Assembly: GCA_019637615.1 (NCBI GenBank)
Contig: JAHBVJ010000025.1
Location: 62,001 to 126,000 of the forward strand
Direction: 5' to 3'
Length of the DNA: 64,000 bases
Origin: Anaerolineae bacterium
GTDB taxonomy: Bacteria > Chloroflexota > Anaerolineae > Aggregatilineales > UBA2796
Part shown: one piece after another, positions 33,818 to 42,522 of the stretch
Position numbering within the stretch: position 1 is the first letter of the stretch
How the letters are laid out: each line of letters opens with the position of its first letter
Made by a program: the position numbers and the translations under genes
Notes under the pieces: model-generated
Seen by the model: only the letters and a program-made list of their open reading frames with translations
What the model was told of the DNA's origin: nothing
The model's database searches: none

Positions 33818-35155
33818 ATGACCTCAATTTTCGTCTCTTACAGTCGCAAAGATATTCAGTTCGCGCAACAGTTAGCCAACGATCTGCGCCAGCGCAACAT
33901 CAACGTGTGGATCGACGTAGAAGGCATCCAAACGGGCACCAATTGGAGCAACACGATTCAGCGTGCTCTTGATGAATGTGAGGCGATGCTGCTCATTTTG
34001 TCGCCCGATTCGAGCGCATCCTCCAACGTGGATAACGAATGGCAATATTATTTCGACCAGCAGAAGCCGATCATTCCGATTTTGCACCGCCAAACCAAGA
34101 TTCATTTCCAGCTTAACCGCCTGCAACGGATCGATTTTCAGGATCAGCCGTATGAAGCCGCGTTTGAGCAATTGGAGAATGAGTTGGTGCGTAAGGGGTT
34201 GATGCTTGCGCCGCCCGCCGTCCCTGAGCATGAAGTTGATGCGACTCCAAGCGTGCAGAGTACTAATTTTGCGGTGTTGAGTACGCTGCTAGGACATACG
34301 AATTACGTCTATGCCGTGCGTTACAGCCCAAATGGACGACAGCTTATTTCGTGCAGCCAAGACAAGACGATCTGCATCTGGGATGTCGCCAGTGGCACGC
34401 TGCTGAATACGCTCAAAGGGCATACGCTGAACATTAACAGCATCGATTACAGCCCTGATGGCAGCCGGATCGTGTCTGGCAGCCACGATAACACGATCCG
34501 CGTGTGGGAGGCGGCGAGTGGCAAGCAGATCACGTCGTTCAAAGGACACGCGTATATCGTTAGCAGTGTGGCGTGTAGTCCCGACGGCACGTTGATCGCG
34601 TCGGGCGGGGATGATTCGACGGTGCGACTGTGGGACGCGGCGACGTTCAAATGGCGCGGAACGCTGGTCGGGCATACGAATTTTGTGTACAGCATCGGTT
34701 TTAGTCCTGATGGCACACAGATTGTGTCAGGCGGCCCCGATGACAGCGTGCGCATGTGGGATGTGCAGGGCAAAAAGTTACTGGCGACGCTGGAGGGTCA
34801 CAACGGGACTGTGAATAAGGTCACATTCAGTCCTGACGGCACGCTGATCGCATCTAGCAGCAAAGATCGGACGATACGGCTATGGGACGCCGCAGACGGG
34901 GCGGTGATCCATGTGCTGAAAGGCCATACGGGCGCGGTACACAGCGTGGCATGGAGTCCTGATGGCAGGTATCTGGTATCGGCGGGCGGCGATAAGGACG
35001 TGCGCTTGTGGGATGCGGCCAGCGGAAGCGTGCTGAAAATCTTGAAGGGACATACGAGCGAGGTCAGCGCGGTTGACTATCATCCGAACGGCACGCAGTT
35101 TGCGTCCGGCGATCTGGGCGGCGTGATCCGCGTGTGGGCGATGGTGCGCGAGTGA
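33818..35155 (+). CDS. TIR domain-WD40 propeller protein
   Basis: The 445-residue protein starts with a TIR domain (residues 1 to about 130): TSIFVSYSRKD, NINVWIDVEGI and CEAMLLILSPDS, with a Glu in DNEWQYY at the place where TIR NADases often carry the catalytic Glu. Seven WD40 repeats follow (about 155-445), each with a SPDGxxIxSGxxDxTxRxWD pattern, forming one closed propeller. There is no membrane segment. Many bacterial TIR proteins are NAD-cleaving immune effectors, and WD40 here could be the sensor; others act in signalling scaffolds. Catalytic status is not settled. A WD40 gene follows 104 bases later on the same strand. Confidence 0.88.
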   Translation: MTSIFVSYSRKDIQFAQQLANDLRQRNINVWIDVEGIQTGTNWSNTIQRALDECEAMLLILSPDSSASSNVDNEWQYYFDQQKPIIPILHRQTKIHFQLNRLQRIDFQDQPYEAAFEQLENELVRKGLMLAPPAVPEHEVDATPSVQSTNFAVLSTLLGHTNYVYAVRYSPNGRQLISCSQDKTICIWDVASGTLLNTLKGHTLNINSIDYSPDGSRIVSGSHDNTIRVWEAASGKQITSFKGHAYIVSSVACSPDGTLIASGGDDSTVRLWDAATFKWRGTLVGHTNFVYSIGFSPDGTQIVSGGPDDSVRMWDVQGKKLLATLEGHNGTVNKVTFSPDGTLIASSSKDRTIRLWDAADGAVIHVLKGHTGAVHSVAWSPDGRYLVSAGGDKDVRLWDAASGSVLKILKGHTSEVSAVDYHPNGTQFASGDLGGVIRVWAMVRE

Positions 35156-35259
35156 TACGTTCCCCCGACGCTTTGACACGCAGCACTGACAACGGATAAA
35201 TAATAGCGACATAGAAGCTATTTATAACAACGAACCCGTTGCATCACAGAAGGTGTGAG

Positions 35260-37470
35260 ATGACCTTACGACGACGGTTGCTCCTCACTATTTCCACGTT
35301 GATTCTCATGTTCAGCGTCGTGTTGGTAAAGATCACTGCTACCGATGAACGACCCTTTATCGAGTTGAGCCGACCTGATCGTGGCAAGGTGTTCGCCATC
35401 GCGTGGAGTCCTGATGGGCAGTACATCGCGGTGGGGACGGAGCAAGGGTTGTGGATTTACACCGACACGTTCAAGGATGTGACGCACGCAGAGGATGCAC
35501 CGATCCATGCGCTGGCGTGGAGTCCTGACGGGAAAACCATCGCGGCGGGGTATTTCGGAGTACAGTCGGAGCGTGAGGAACCAGATCGAGTAACGCATCT
35601 GATTAAAGGTGGAGGATTGCGGTTATGGTCAGTGCGCGGGGCTGGTATACGCATCACGTTGACGGCGGGCATAACCTTACTCCAAAATGGATCTGTATAC
35701 AGTGTACGTTTTAGCGACGATGGAAGCAAGCTGGCATTGCTGGCGGAAAATGCACAGCTTCTTTACTCCGACGGTATTATGGGCCGAGACAGAGTTCGGA
35801 TTTATGCAGTTAATTCCAACAACATCATCTATGATGCGCTCACTGATCGGACTGATAGCATCCAAGATAATAGGGTTACGCACGGTACAAATGGGCTGGA
35901 CTGGAATAACAACCAACTAGCCATCATGCGCAAGTTCAATGAGAAAGACCGCCAGCACTTTTCAATTTTAGTTTCGGATGGAGATAGCTTTAGGCCACAG
36001 TCCAGCTATATTGACAGTGAATCCTTTTGGGCGACACTGACAGCCATTGGATGGAATGACGACGGCACTCAATTAGCAGTTAGCGCCATTCCAAGTGATA
36101 ACCCTAATACAAGTGGCGGCATTAATCTGTGTGACCGCGATGAGAGCAACGGTGCGGCGTGCGTTTATCTCCCGGTGATCAATCATGGAATCGGAATCGC
36201 TCAAAGTGTGCCGACATTGGCGTGGTGTCCACGCAGTTCGTTGTTGGCGTACAGCGAAGGTACAGTGATTCATTTGTGGGATGCGGCGACACAACTGCCT
36301 ATTGCGGATTTGGATGCAGCATATAACACCGTAACAATGTTGGCATGGAAGCCGGATGCCTCAGCACTGTTGAGCGCAGGTTCTGATTACATTGTGCGGC
36401 TGTGGACGCGGTTTGACACCTACCAGACACCTGATCCCAAACCCTTCAAAAGTGTCAGTTTGTCTCTTCTACGCTCTCAGGAAACGCCTAGTCCAGATGG
36501 ACAATGGATCGCAAAGGTAGATCAATCAGCTACCGACACTCTTAACGTCACTGTGAGCAACAATCAAAACGGTAGGAAATGGACAATTTCCAGTCAATCT
36601 AACGTTCCTCAACATGACTCTGTAGGAGTTAGTTGGAGTCCTGATAGCACAATACTGGTCACTTCTACTAGTAACTTGGCGAACCTCAGTTGTGGCTTTC
36701 CTTCTGAAGAACACGTTCAATTTTGGTCAGTGAAAACTGGCACTTTGTTGGTTGATTTGGGACAAATCATAAATCTGAGTTGGCGAGATGATGGTAAGGT
36801 CGCTGCTGTTGGAAGATTAGCCGGATTTAGAGGGATTATGATTGAGGTGCGGGAAACATCTAGTGGAAAGATTTTGCAAACATCCGCGCCGAGTTACGAA
36901 TGGGGTGCAGATCTCTGGGCAAATACCTTTGATAATTACTTTGCGGTGTCTGCATGGTCGCCAGATGGTCGGTTGGTGGCAGTTAGTGCTTACATCGGGT
37001 GTGGAATGGGAGGGCCTGCGTCCGTTATCTTGTGGGACACACAGCAAAATGATATTGCAGGAGAACTGCGGACGTATCGCACATCGTGGGGCGGTAGTGG
37101 TAATGGAGCAGGCATTAGCGCATGGAGTCCCAATGGGAAATTAGTTGCAGTTGTAGGATTTGATGATTTTTACCTTTATAGGATGGACTGGGAAGGGGAA
37201 CATCTCTCAACGCGAATTATCTGGCAGCCTACCGAATTACGCAATTTTGATTGGTCGGGCAGCGTATTTAGCCCAGATAGTCGATACTTTTTCTATGCGA
37301 GTGTGATAATTGATACAAATACAACTTGGCCCGTATTCAAGTTTCGTAACCACGGCTACTATGATTATTACCGATGGGAGGGCGATATGCTCATCGGCGT
37401 TAGAAAGAGCGATGAGACGACACATGGCGCAGAGGTCTACTTCCGCACCAGCGATTTTCTGCCGCAGTGA
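35260..37470 (+). CDS. Exported or membrane-anchored WD40-like propeller protein
   Basis: About 736 residues from ATG 35260, chosen because AAGG stands 6 bases upstream; the frame opens at TTG 35239. An N-terminal hydrophobic segment (LLLTISTLILMFSVVLV) is a signal or anchor. The rest has divergent WD40 units marked by AWSPDGxxIA (for example AIAWSPDGQYIAVG, ALAWSPDGKTIAAG), probably two propellers. DNA in the middle and 3' part is more AT-rich than the flanks. It follows the TIR-WD40 gene and may have arisen with it, but localisation differs: that protein is cytosolic and this one is likely outside. No enzymatic domain seen. Confidence 0.75.
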   Translation: MTLRRRLLLTISTLILMFSVVLVKITATDERPFIELSRPDRGKVFAIAWSPDGQYIAVGTEQGLWIYTDTFKDVTHAEDAPIHALAWSPDGKTIAAGYFGVQSEREEPDRVTHLIKGGGLRLWSVRGAGIRITLTAGITLLQNGSVYSVRFSDDGSKLALLAENAQLLYSDGIMGRDRVRIYAVNSNNIIYDALTDRTDSIQDNRVTHGTNGLDWNNNQLAIMRKFNEKDRQHFSILVSDGDSFRPQSSYIDSESFWATLTAIGWNDDGTQLAVSAIPSDNPNTSGGINLCDRDESNGAACVYLPVINHGIGIAQSVPTLAWCPRSSLLAYSEGTVIHLWDAATQLPIADLDAAYNTVTMLAWKPDASALLSAGSDYIVRLWTRFDTYQTPDPKPFKSVSLSLLRSQETPSPDGQWIAKVDQSATDTLNVTVSNNQNGRKWTISSQSNVPQHDSVGVSWSPDSTILVTSTSNLANLSCGFPSEEHVQFWSVKTGTLLVDLGQIINLSWRDDGKVAAVGRLAGFRGIMIEVRETSSGKILQTSAPSYEWGADLWANTFDNYFAVSAWSPDGRLVAVSAYIGCGMGGPASVILWDTQQNDIAGELRTYRTSWGGSGNGAGISAWSPNGKLVAVVGFDDFYLYRMDWEGEHLSTRIIWQPTELRNFDWSGSVFSPDSRYFFYASVIIDTNTTWPVFKFRNHGYYDYYRWEGDMLIGVRKSDETTHGAEVYFRTSDFLPQ

Positions 37471-37567
37471 AGCCACTATTGGGCGATGATATCAGCAAAG
37501 TTGACGATGCTTAGATGTCGCTGATGTGCGACACTTGCCGCCACAAGGACAAGGAAATAAAACATCG

Positions 37568-38251
37568 TTGAATACACTCAAATGGTTGCAACTGAATCAT
37601 CTGGCGGATAGCGCGCTGCCGATTGGATCGTCGGCGCATTCGTTTGGGCTTGAGTCGCTGGTGGCGGATGGCAAGTTGGACGGGCCGAGGTTGACTAGCA
37701 CGTTTCGGGCGCTACTGGCGGAGATGGCAGGCGGTGACGGCTATTTTTGTCGGGCGGGCTATGCGTGCGGGCAAACGATGGAAAACGATTTGGAGCGATG
37801 GTTAGTTCTTAATGCGCAGATCGATGCCTTTAAAATGGCGCGCGAAACGCGGCAAGCAAGCGTCGCGTTAGGGCGGCGGTTTATGCTGTTGGCGGCGGGG
37901 TTCGAGGAGTTGGGGTGGCTAGAAACATGGGTGAATCGCGCTAAGAGTGAGCAGATCGGGACGCATCACAGCGCGGCATTCGGATTGGTGGGCGCGCGGT
38001 TGGGATTGCCCGCTGAAGAGGTGATCGCGGCGTATTTGCAGCAGGCCGTCGTTGGGTTGATACAGGCGTGCCAGAAGATCATGCCGTTGGGACAGGCGCG
38101 CGCGAGTCAACTGCTGTGGGCGATCAAACCCGCGATTGTAGACGCGGCGGCCTATTCAGCTAATTTGCGAGAACCCTGCGCGTTCAGTCCGCTGCTCGAT
38201 CTGGCCTCGATGCGGCATCCGCACCTCACCACGCGACTATTCATCAGTTAG
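37568..38251 (+). CDS. ureF: Urease accessory protein UreF
   Basis: GTPase-gating chaperone that joins UreD and UreG on apo-urease for nickel insertion. The protein is about 227 residues from TTG 37568, preceded by AAGGA; the frame opens at GTG 37526, but the conserved part starts at LQLNHLADSALPIGSSAHSF. Other family blocks are HHSAAFGLVGARLG and a C-terminal hydrophobic region. It is first of the urease genes, with ureD 6 bases downstream. The order F-D-AB-C-G with accessory genes first is unusual compared with the common D-A-B-C-E-F-G. Confidence 0.88.
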   Translation: MNTLKWLQLNHLADSALPIGSSAHSFGLESLVADGKLDGPRLTSTFRALLAEMAGGDGYFCRAGYACGQTMENDLERWLVLNAQIDAFKMARETRQASVALGRRFMLLAAGFEELGWLETWVNRAKSEQIGTHHSAAFGLVGARLGLPAEEVIAAYLQQAVVGLIQACQKIMPLGQARASQLLWAIKPAIVDAAAYSANLREPCAFSPLLDLASMRHPHLTTRLFIS

Positions 38252-38257
38252 GATGTC

Positions 38258-38974
38258 ATGACGACCACGACACAGACTCAGGGAAAACTGCGCTTGGGAT
38301 TCGGCACAAATGAGCAGGGGATCACACAACTGAGTGCGTATGAACATCGTCCGCCGTTGAAGGTGGTGCGGGCCTTTGATGCGGGCGATGGCGCGGCGCT
38401 GGTGCATTTGCATAATGTGTCGGGCGGGGTGCTGACAGCGGATCAGTTGGACGTTGAGGTATGTTTGGGCGAAGGTGCGCACGCGCAACTGACGACGACA
38501 GGCGCGACCCGCGTATATCGTAGTAAGCCAAATTCGCCCGCCGCCGTGCAGAATATGCATATTTCGCTCAACAGTCAGGCTTTATTAGAATATCTACCTG
38601 ATCCGCTGATCCCATTCGCGGGGGCGAATTACCGTCAGGATACGCGCGTGGAGATGGCGGCAGGGGCGACATTATTCTGGTGGGAGATACTCGCGCCGGG
38701 GCGAGAAGCCTACGGCGAGCAGTTTGCCTACGAACGGCTGGTGCTGCGTACCGATATCCGCGCGGAGGGACGACCCATCGCGTTCGAGTCGGCGCAGGTG
38801 GAACCCGCCGTGAGTCCGGTCGGCGGCGGGGTGCGGTTGGGCGGCTACCGCTATCTGGCGACGTTTTATATTTGCCGCGTGGGTGAGACGGGATCGGTAT
38901 GGTCGGAACTCGAAACGCGGCTGCATGAGGAATTGGCGCGTTTTCGCGAGAGAATGAAATTCAATGGGGCGTGA
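38258..38974 (+). CDS. ureD: Urease accessory protein UreD, frame-shifted near its 3' end
   Basis: Scaffold of the urease activation complex (UreD/UreH). The frame gives 238 residues with GKLRLGFG, TTGATRVYRSKP and YLPDPLIPFAGANYRQDT, all typical of UreD. It ends abruptly at RMKFNGA. The expected C-terminus, WGVTALVRHGLVVRAL and onward to RKIY, is encoded in another frame ending at TAA 39121-39123. The switch falls in the CGAGAGAATG stretch at 38945-38954: removing two bases or adding one there gives a product of about 288 residues, normal for the family. As printed the protein lacks about 50 C-terminal residues; assembly error or true mutation is undecided. Confidence 0.85.
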   Translation: MTTTTQTQGKLRLGFGTNEQGITQLSAYEHRPPLKVVRAFDAGDGAALVHLHNVSGGVLTADQLDVEVCLGEGAHAQLTTTGATRVYRSKPNSPAAVQNMHISLNSQALLEYLPDPLIPFAGANYRQDTRVEMAAGATLFWWEILAPGREAYGEQFAYERLVLRTDIRAEGRPIAFESAQVEPAVSPVGGGVRLGGYRYLATFYICRVGETGSVWSELETRLHEELARFRERMKFNGA

Positions 38975-39123
38975 CGGCGCTGGTTAGACATGGGCTGGTC
39001 GTCCGTGCGTTGAGTTTGGACTCGCGCAGCATCATGCCGGGGCTGATCGCGTGCTGGCGCGTGGCAAAACAGCGCCTGATCGGGGCAGACGCGAAGATAC
39101 ATATTCCGCGCAAAATCTACTAA
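38950..39123 (+). pseudogene. ureD: Displaced C-terminal coding segment of ureD
   Basis: Reading the alternate frame gives NEIQWGVTALVRHG followed by LVVRALSLDSRSIMPGLIAC and ends GADAKIHIPRKIY. UreD proteins finish with this type of Trp-Gly, VVRxL and Arg/Tyr tail. It has no own ribosome site, so it is the shifted end of ureD, not a separate gene. Confidence 0.75.
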
Positions 39124-39235
39124 GTTTTCGCTTGCAACACTGTGCAAGATAACTAATGCAAGCTGAGATCGACTTGGATAAGCTACCAATTCGACCATTT
39201 TTGCTTACCCAACTTTGATCTTTTGGAGGCTGCTT

Positions 39236-39871
39236 GTGCATTTAACGCCGCGTGAACAAGAAAAACTCCTAATCCATCTCGCCGCTGACGTCGCCCGCAA
39301 ACGGCAAGCACGCGGCCTCAAACTTAATTATCCCGAAGCCATCGCCATCTTGAGCGCAGAAATTCTGGAAGCGGCGCGTGATGGCAAAAGCGTGGCGGAG
39401 ATCATGTCGTGGGGCACGAGCATCCTGAAAGCCGAAGACGTGATGGATGGCGTGGCGGAGATGATCCACGATGTGCAGGTGGAGGCGACTTTCCCCGACG
39501 GCACGAAACTAGTCACCGTTCACGACCCGATCCGCACGACGGGCAAGGTGCGTCCGGGCGAGTATCTGATCGATGAAGATGCCGCGCCTATCATCGCTAA
39601 CGCCAACCGCAGTACTGCCAACGTTTTGGTTGCCAACACAGGCGACCGCCCGATTCAAGTGGGCAGTCATTTCCATTTCTACGAAGTTAACGAAGCCCTC
39701 AAATTTCAGCGCGAAACAGCCTACGGGATGCGCCTGAACATTCCAGCGGGGTTAGCCGTGCGCTTTGAACCCGGCGAGGAGAAAGAGGTCGAATTGGTCG
39801 ATCTGGGCGGGATGCGGATCGTGTACGGGCATCAAGGGTTGGTCAACGGCTCGTTGGATGATAGGGATTGA
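39236..39871 (+). CDS. ureA: Urease gamma-beta fusion subunit
   Basis: Structural subunit of the nickel enzyme hydrolysing urea. From GTG 39236 (GGAGG 7 bases upstream) the protein has 211 residues. It combines a gamma part (about 1-100: MHLTPREQEKLLIHLAADVA, LNYPEAIAILSAEILEAARDG) and a beta part (about 105-205: PGEYLIDEDA, VGSHFHFYEVN, PAGLAVRFEPGE). Fusion of gamma and beta is known from Helicobacter and from a number of other bacteria, where the gene is called ureA or ureAB. It precedes ureC by 42 bases. Confidence 0.9.
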   Translation: MHLTPREQEKLLIHLAADVARKRQARGLKLNYPEAIAILSAEILEAARDGKSVAEIMSWGTSILKAEDVMDGVAEMIHDVQVEATFPDGTKLVTVHDPIRTTGKVRPGEYLIDEDAAPIIANANRSTANVLVANTGDRPIQVGSHFHFYEVNEALKFQRETAYGMRLNIPAGLAVRFEPGEEKEVELVDLGGMRIVYGHQGLVNGSLDDRD

Positions 39872-39913
39872 CGTCGGTGACTCGCTTCTGGCACGCATAG
39901 GGGACATACAAGC

Positions 39914-41638
39914 ATGACTCTCGAAATTTCACGCCGCATGTATGCGGATTTATACGGCCCGACGACAGGCGACCGTGTGCGCTTGGCGGATACGGAGTTG
40001 ATCATCGAGGTGGAGAAAGACTTCACCACGTATGGCGACGAAATCACCTTCGGCGGTGGCAAGGTCATCCGCGATGGCATGGGGCAAAGCAGCGTCAAAA
40101 CGCGCGGTGAGGCGAACGGCGCGCTCGATCTGGTGATCACCAACGCACTGATCATCGATCATTGGGGCATCGTCAAGGGGGACATCGGCATCAAGGATGG
40201 GCGCATTGTCAAGGTGGGCAAGGCTGGTAACCCGCATACGATGGATGGAGTTGATCCCGAACTGATCGTCGGCGCGAGTACCGAAGTGATCGCGGGGGAG
40301 CATTTGATCGTGACGGCGGGCGGAATCGACAGCCACATCCACTTCATCGCGCCGCAGCAAATTTACGAGGCGATGTCAAACGGGATCACGACGATGATCG
40401 GCGGCGGGACGGGGCCAGCGACGGGTACCAACGCGACGACCTGCACACCCGGCGCGTGGAACCTCGCGCGGATGCTGCAAGCGGCGGATGCATGGCCTAT
40501 CAACATTGGGTTTCTCGGCAAAGGCAACGCAGGCACGGTCGATCCGTTGGACGAGCAAATTCTGGCTGGCGCGTGCGGGTTGAAGTTGCACGAGGACTGG
40601 GGAACGACGCCCGCCGCCATCGATGCTTGTCTGAAGGTCGCGGATGCTTTTGACGTGCAGGCCGCGATCCATACCGACACGATCAACGAAGCGGGGTTTG
40701 TGGAGACGACTATCGCCGCCATCGGTGGACGCACGATCCACACGTATCACACCGAAGGCGCAGGCGGCGGTCATGCGCCGGATATCATCCGCATCGCGGC
40801 GCTGGCGAATATCCTGCCGTCGTCCACTAACCCGACGCGCCCCTACACGGTGAACACCATCGCGGAGCATCTCGATATGCTGATGGTGTGCCATCATTTG
40901 AATTCGCAGGTGCCAGAAGATGTGGCCTTCGCGGAAAGCCGCATCCGCGCGGAAACCATCGCCGCTGAAGATATTTTGCACGATCTCGGCGTGTTCAGCA
41001 TGATTTCGAGCGACTCGCAGGCGATGGGACGTGTTGGCGAAGTGGTGACACGCACATGGCAGACGGCGCACAAAATGAAGACACAGCGGGGCGCACTGCC
41101 ACAAGACACCAGCCGTAACGACAATTTCCGCGTCAAGCGTTATGTCGCCAAATACACCATCAACCCCGCCATCGCGCATGGGATGGCACACGAGATCGGC
41201 TCCATCGAACCGGGCAAGTTGGCGGATCTGGTGCTGTGGAAACCGTCGATGTTCGGGACGAAGCCGGAAATGATCGTCAAGGGCGGCTTCATCGCGTGGA
41301 GCGTGATGGGTGACGCGAATGCTTCGATCCCGACGCCGCAGCCCGTGCTATACCGCCCAATGTTTGGCTCGTTCGCAGGCGCAACAGGCGCGACCAGCCT
41401 AACGTTCATGTCTAAAGCGGCGGTTGAGGCTGGTGTTGCTTCGCAGTTGGGGTTAAGCAAAATTCCCGCCGCCGTGAGCAACTGCCGCGCGATTGGCAAA
41501 GCCGATATGATCCACAATAACGCGATGCCGAGCATCGACGTTGACCCCGAAACCTACGACGTGCGCGCCGACGGTGAACTGCTGACCTGCGATCCCGCAG
41601 ACAAGCTGCCAATGGCACAGCGCTACTTCTTATTCTAG
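39914..41638 (+). CDS. ureC: Urease alpha subunit
   Basis: Catalytic subunit with the dinuclear nickel site. The 574-residue protein has all expected ligands: His141 and His143 (GGIDSHIHFIAPQ), carbamylated Lys224 (GLKLHEDWG), His253 and His279, and Asp367 (SSDSQAMGR). The mobile-flap Cys326-His327 (MVCHHLN) is intact. Length and N-terminus (SRRMYADLYGPTTGDRVRLA) are standard. Nothing in it suggests inactivity, so the operon could be functional if the ureD lesion is an artefact. ureG starts 11 bases after the stop. Confidence 0.95.
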   Translation: MTLEISRRMYADLYGPTTGDRVRLADTELIIEVEKDFTTYGDEITFGGGKVIRDGMGQSSVKTRGEANGALDLVITNALIIDHWGIVKGDIGIKDGRIVKVGKAGNPHTMDGVDPELIVGASTEVIAGEHLIVTAGGIDSHIHFIAPQQIYEAMSNGITTMIGGGTGPATGTNATTCTPGAWNLARMLQAADAWPINIGFLGKGNAGTVDPLDEQILAGACGLKLHEDWGTTPAAIDACLKVADAFDVQAAIHTDTINEAGFVETTIAAIGGRTIHTYHTEGAGGGHAPDIIRIAALANILPSSTNPTRPYTVNTIAEHLDMLMVCHHLNSQVPEDVAFAESRIRAETIAAEDILHDLGVFSMISSDSQAMGRVGEVVTRTWQTAHKMKTQRGALPQDTSRNDNFRVKRYVAKYTINPAIAHGMAHEIGSIEPGKLADLVLWKPSMFGTKPEMIVKGGFIAWSVMGDANASIPTPQPVLYRPMFGSFAGATGATSLTFMSKAAVEAGVASQLGLSKIPAAVSNCRAIGKADMIHNNAMPSIDVDPETYDVRADGELLTCDPADKLPMAQRYFLF

Positions 41639-41649
41639 GAGAATCGATT

Positions 41650-42369
41650 GTGACGGAACAGCATCACACGCACGAGCATGACCACGATACCCACGATCAT
41701 GTGCATCGCGCCTTTCGCGTCGGGATCGCGGGGCCAGTGGGCAGCGGCAAAACGGCGCTGGTCAACAAGCTGTGCGAAAAAATGTGGCCTGACGTGAATC
41801 TGGCGGTGGTCACGAATGACATCTATACCAAAGAAGATGCCGAGTTCTTGCTGCGTCAGGGCACGCTGCCACAGGAGCGCGTGCGCGGTGTGGAGACGGG
41901 CGGTTGCCCACATTCCGCGATCCGTGACGATGTGTCGATGAACCTTGAGGCGGTAGCTGATCTTGAGGAGAGCATTCACGGGTTGGAACTGCTGCTGCTG
42001 GAAAGCGGCGGCGACAACCTCGCGGCGTCGTTCAGCCCTGAATTGGTGGACGTGTGGATTTATGTGATCGATGTATCAGGCGGCGACAAAATCCCGCGCA
42101 AAGGTGGCCCCGGAATCATCCGATCTGACTTCCTTGTAATCAACAAGATCGACCTCGCGCCGCTGGTGGGAGCGTCGCTGGAAGTGATGGATCGCGATAC
42201 GCGCAAGCAGCGCCAAGCCGAGAAACCATTCGTGTTCAGCAATATGAAAGACGAGACGGGCTTGCAGACGGTCGTCGCGTGGATCAAAGCGCAGATGGCG
42301 AACCCCATGCGACGCGATCTGTACGAGATCGAAGGGTATGAGCCAAGCGGTGACCATCACCATCATTGA
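41650..42369 (+). CDS. ureG: Urease accessory GTPase UreG with His-rich ends
   Basis: GTPase delivering nickel to urease. The 239-residue protein has the P-loop GPVGSGKT (residues 28-35), a nearby Cys-Pro-His (TGGCPHSAI) that binds nickel in the family, and NKIDLAPLVGA as the guanine-specificity loop. The start is GTG 41650 after GGAGAA. Residues 5-19 contain eight His, and the protein ends GDHHHH. No ureE nickel chaperone is found in the operon, and His-rich UreG tails are thought to store or bind nickel in such cases. A hairpin ends the operon. Confidence 0.93.
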   Translation: MTEQHHTHEHDHDTHDHVHRAFRVGIAGPVGSGKTALVNKLCEKMWPDVNLAVVTNDIYTKEDAEFLLRQGTLPQERVRGVETGGCPHSAIRDDVSMNLEAVADLEESIHGLELLLLESGGDNLAASFSPELVDVWIYVIDVSGGDKIPRKGGPGIIRSDFLVINKIDLAPLVGASLEVMDRDTRKQRQAEKPFVFSNMKDETGLQTVVAWIKAQMANPMRRDLYEIEGYEPSGDHHHH

Positions 42370-42389
42370 AATTTGATAGCAATGTTATC

Positions 42390-42419
42390 ATGAGAGCAGA
42401 TCATGATATCTGCTCTCAT
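42390..42419. terminator. 12-bp hairpin ending the urease operon
   Basis: ATGAGAGCAGAT (42390-42401) and ATCTGCTCTCAT (42408-42419) form a perfect stem with a 6-base loop between ureG and the convergent DUF2971 gene. There is no T-run, but the position suits a bidirectional terminator. Confidence 0.6.
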
Positions 42420-42522
42420 TAGCTATGCAAAGCGTATTTCACTGCGTATTTCACGCGATCACAACTTATCATTTAGTCGTAAGTGACCAGACACACCAAA
42501 CTGAGAATTGCTAATTTTAATC

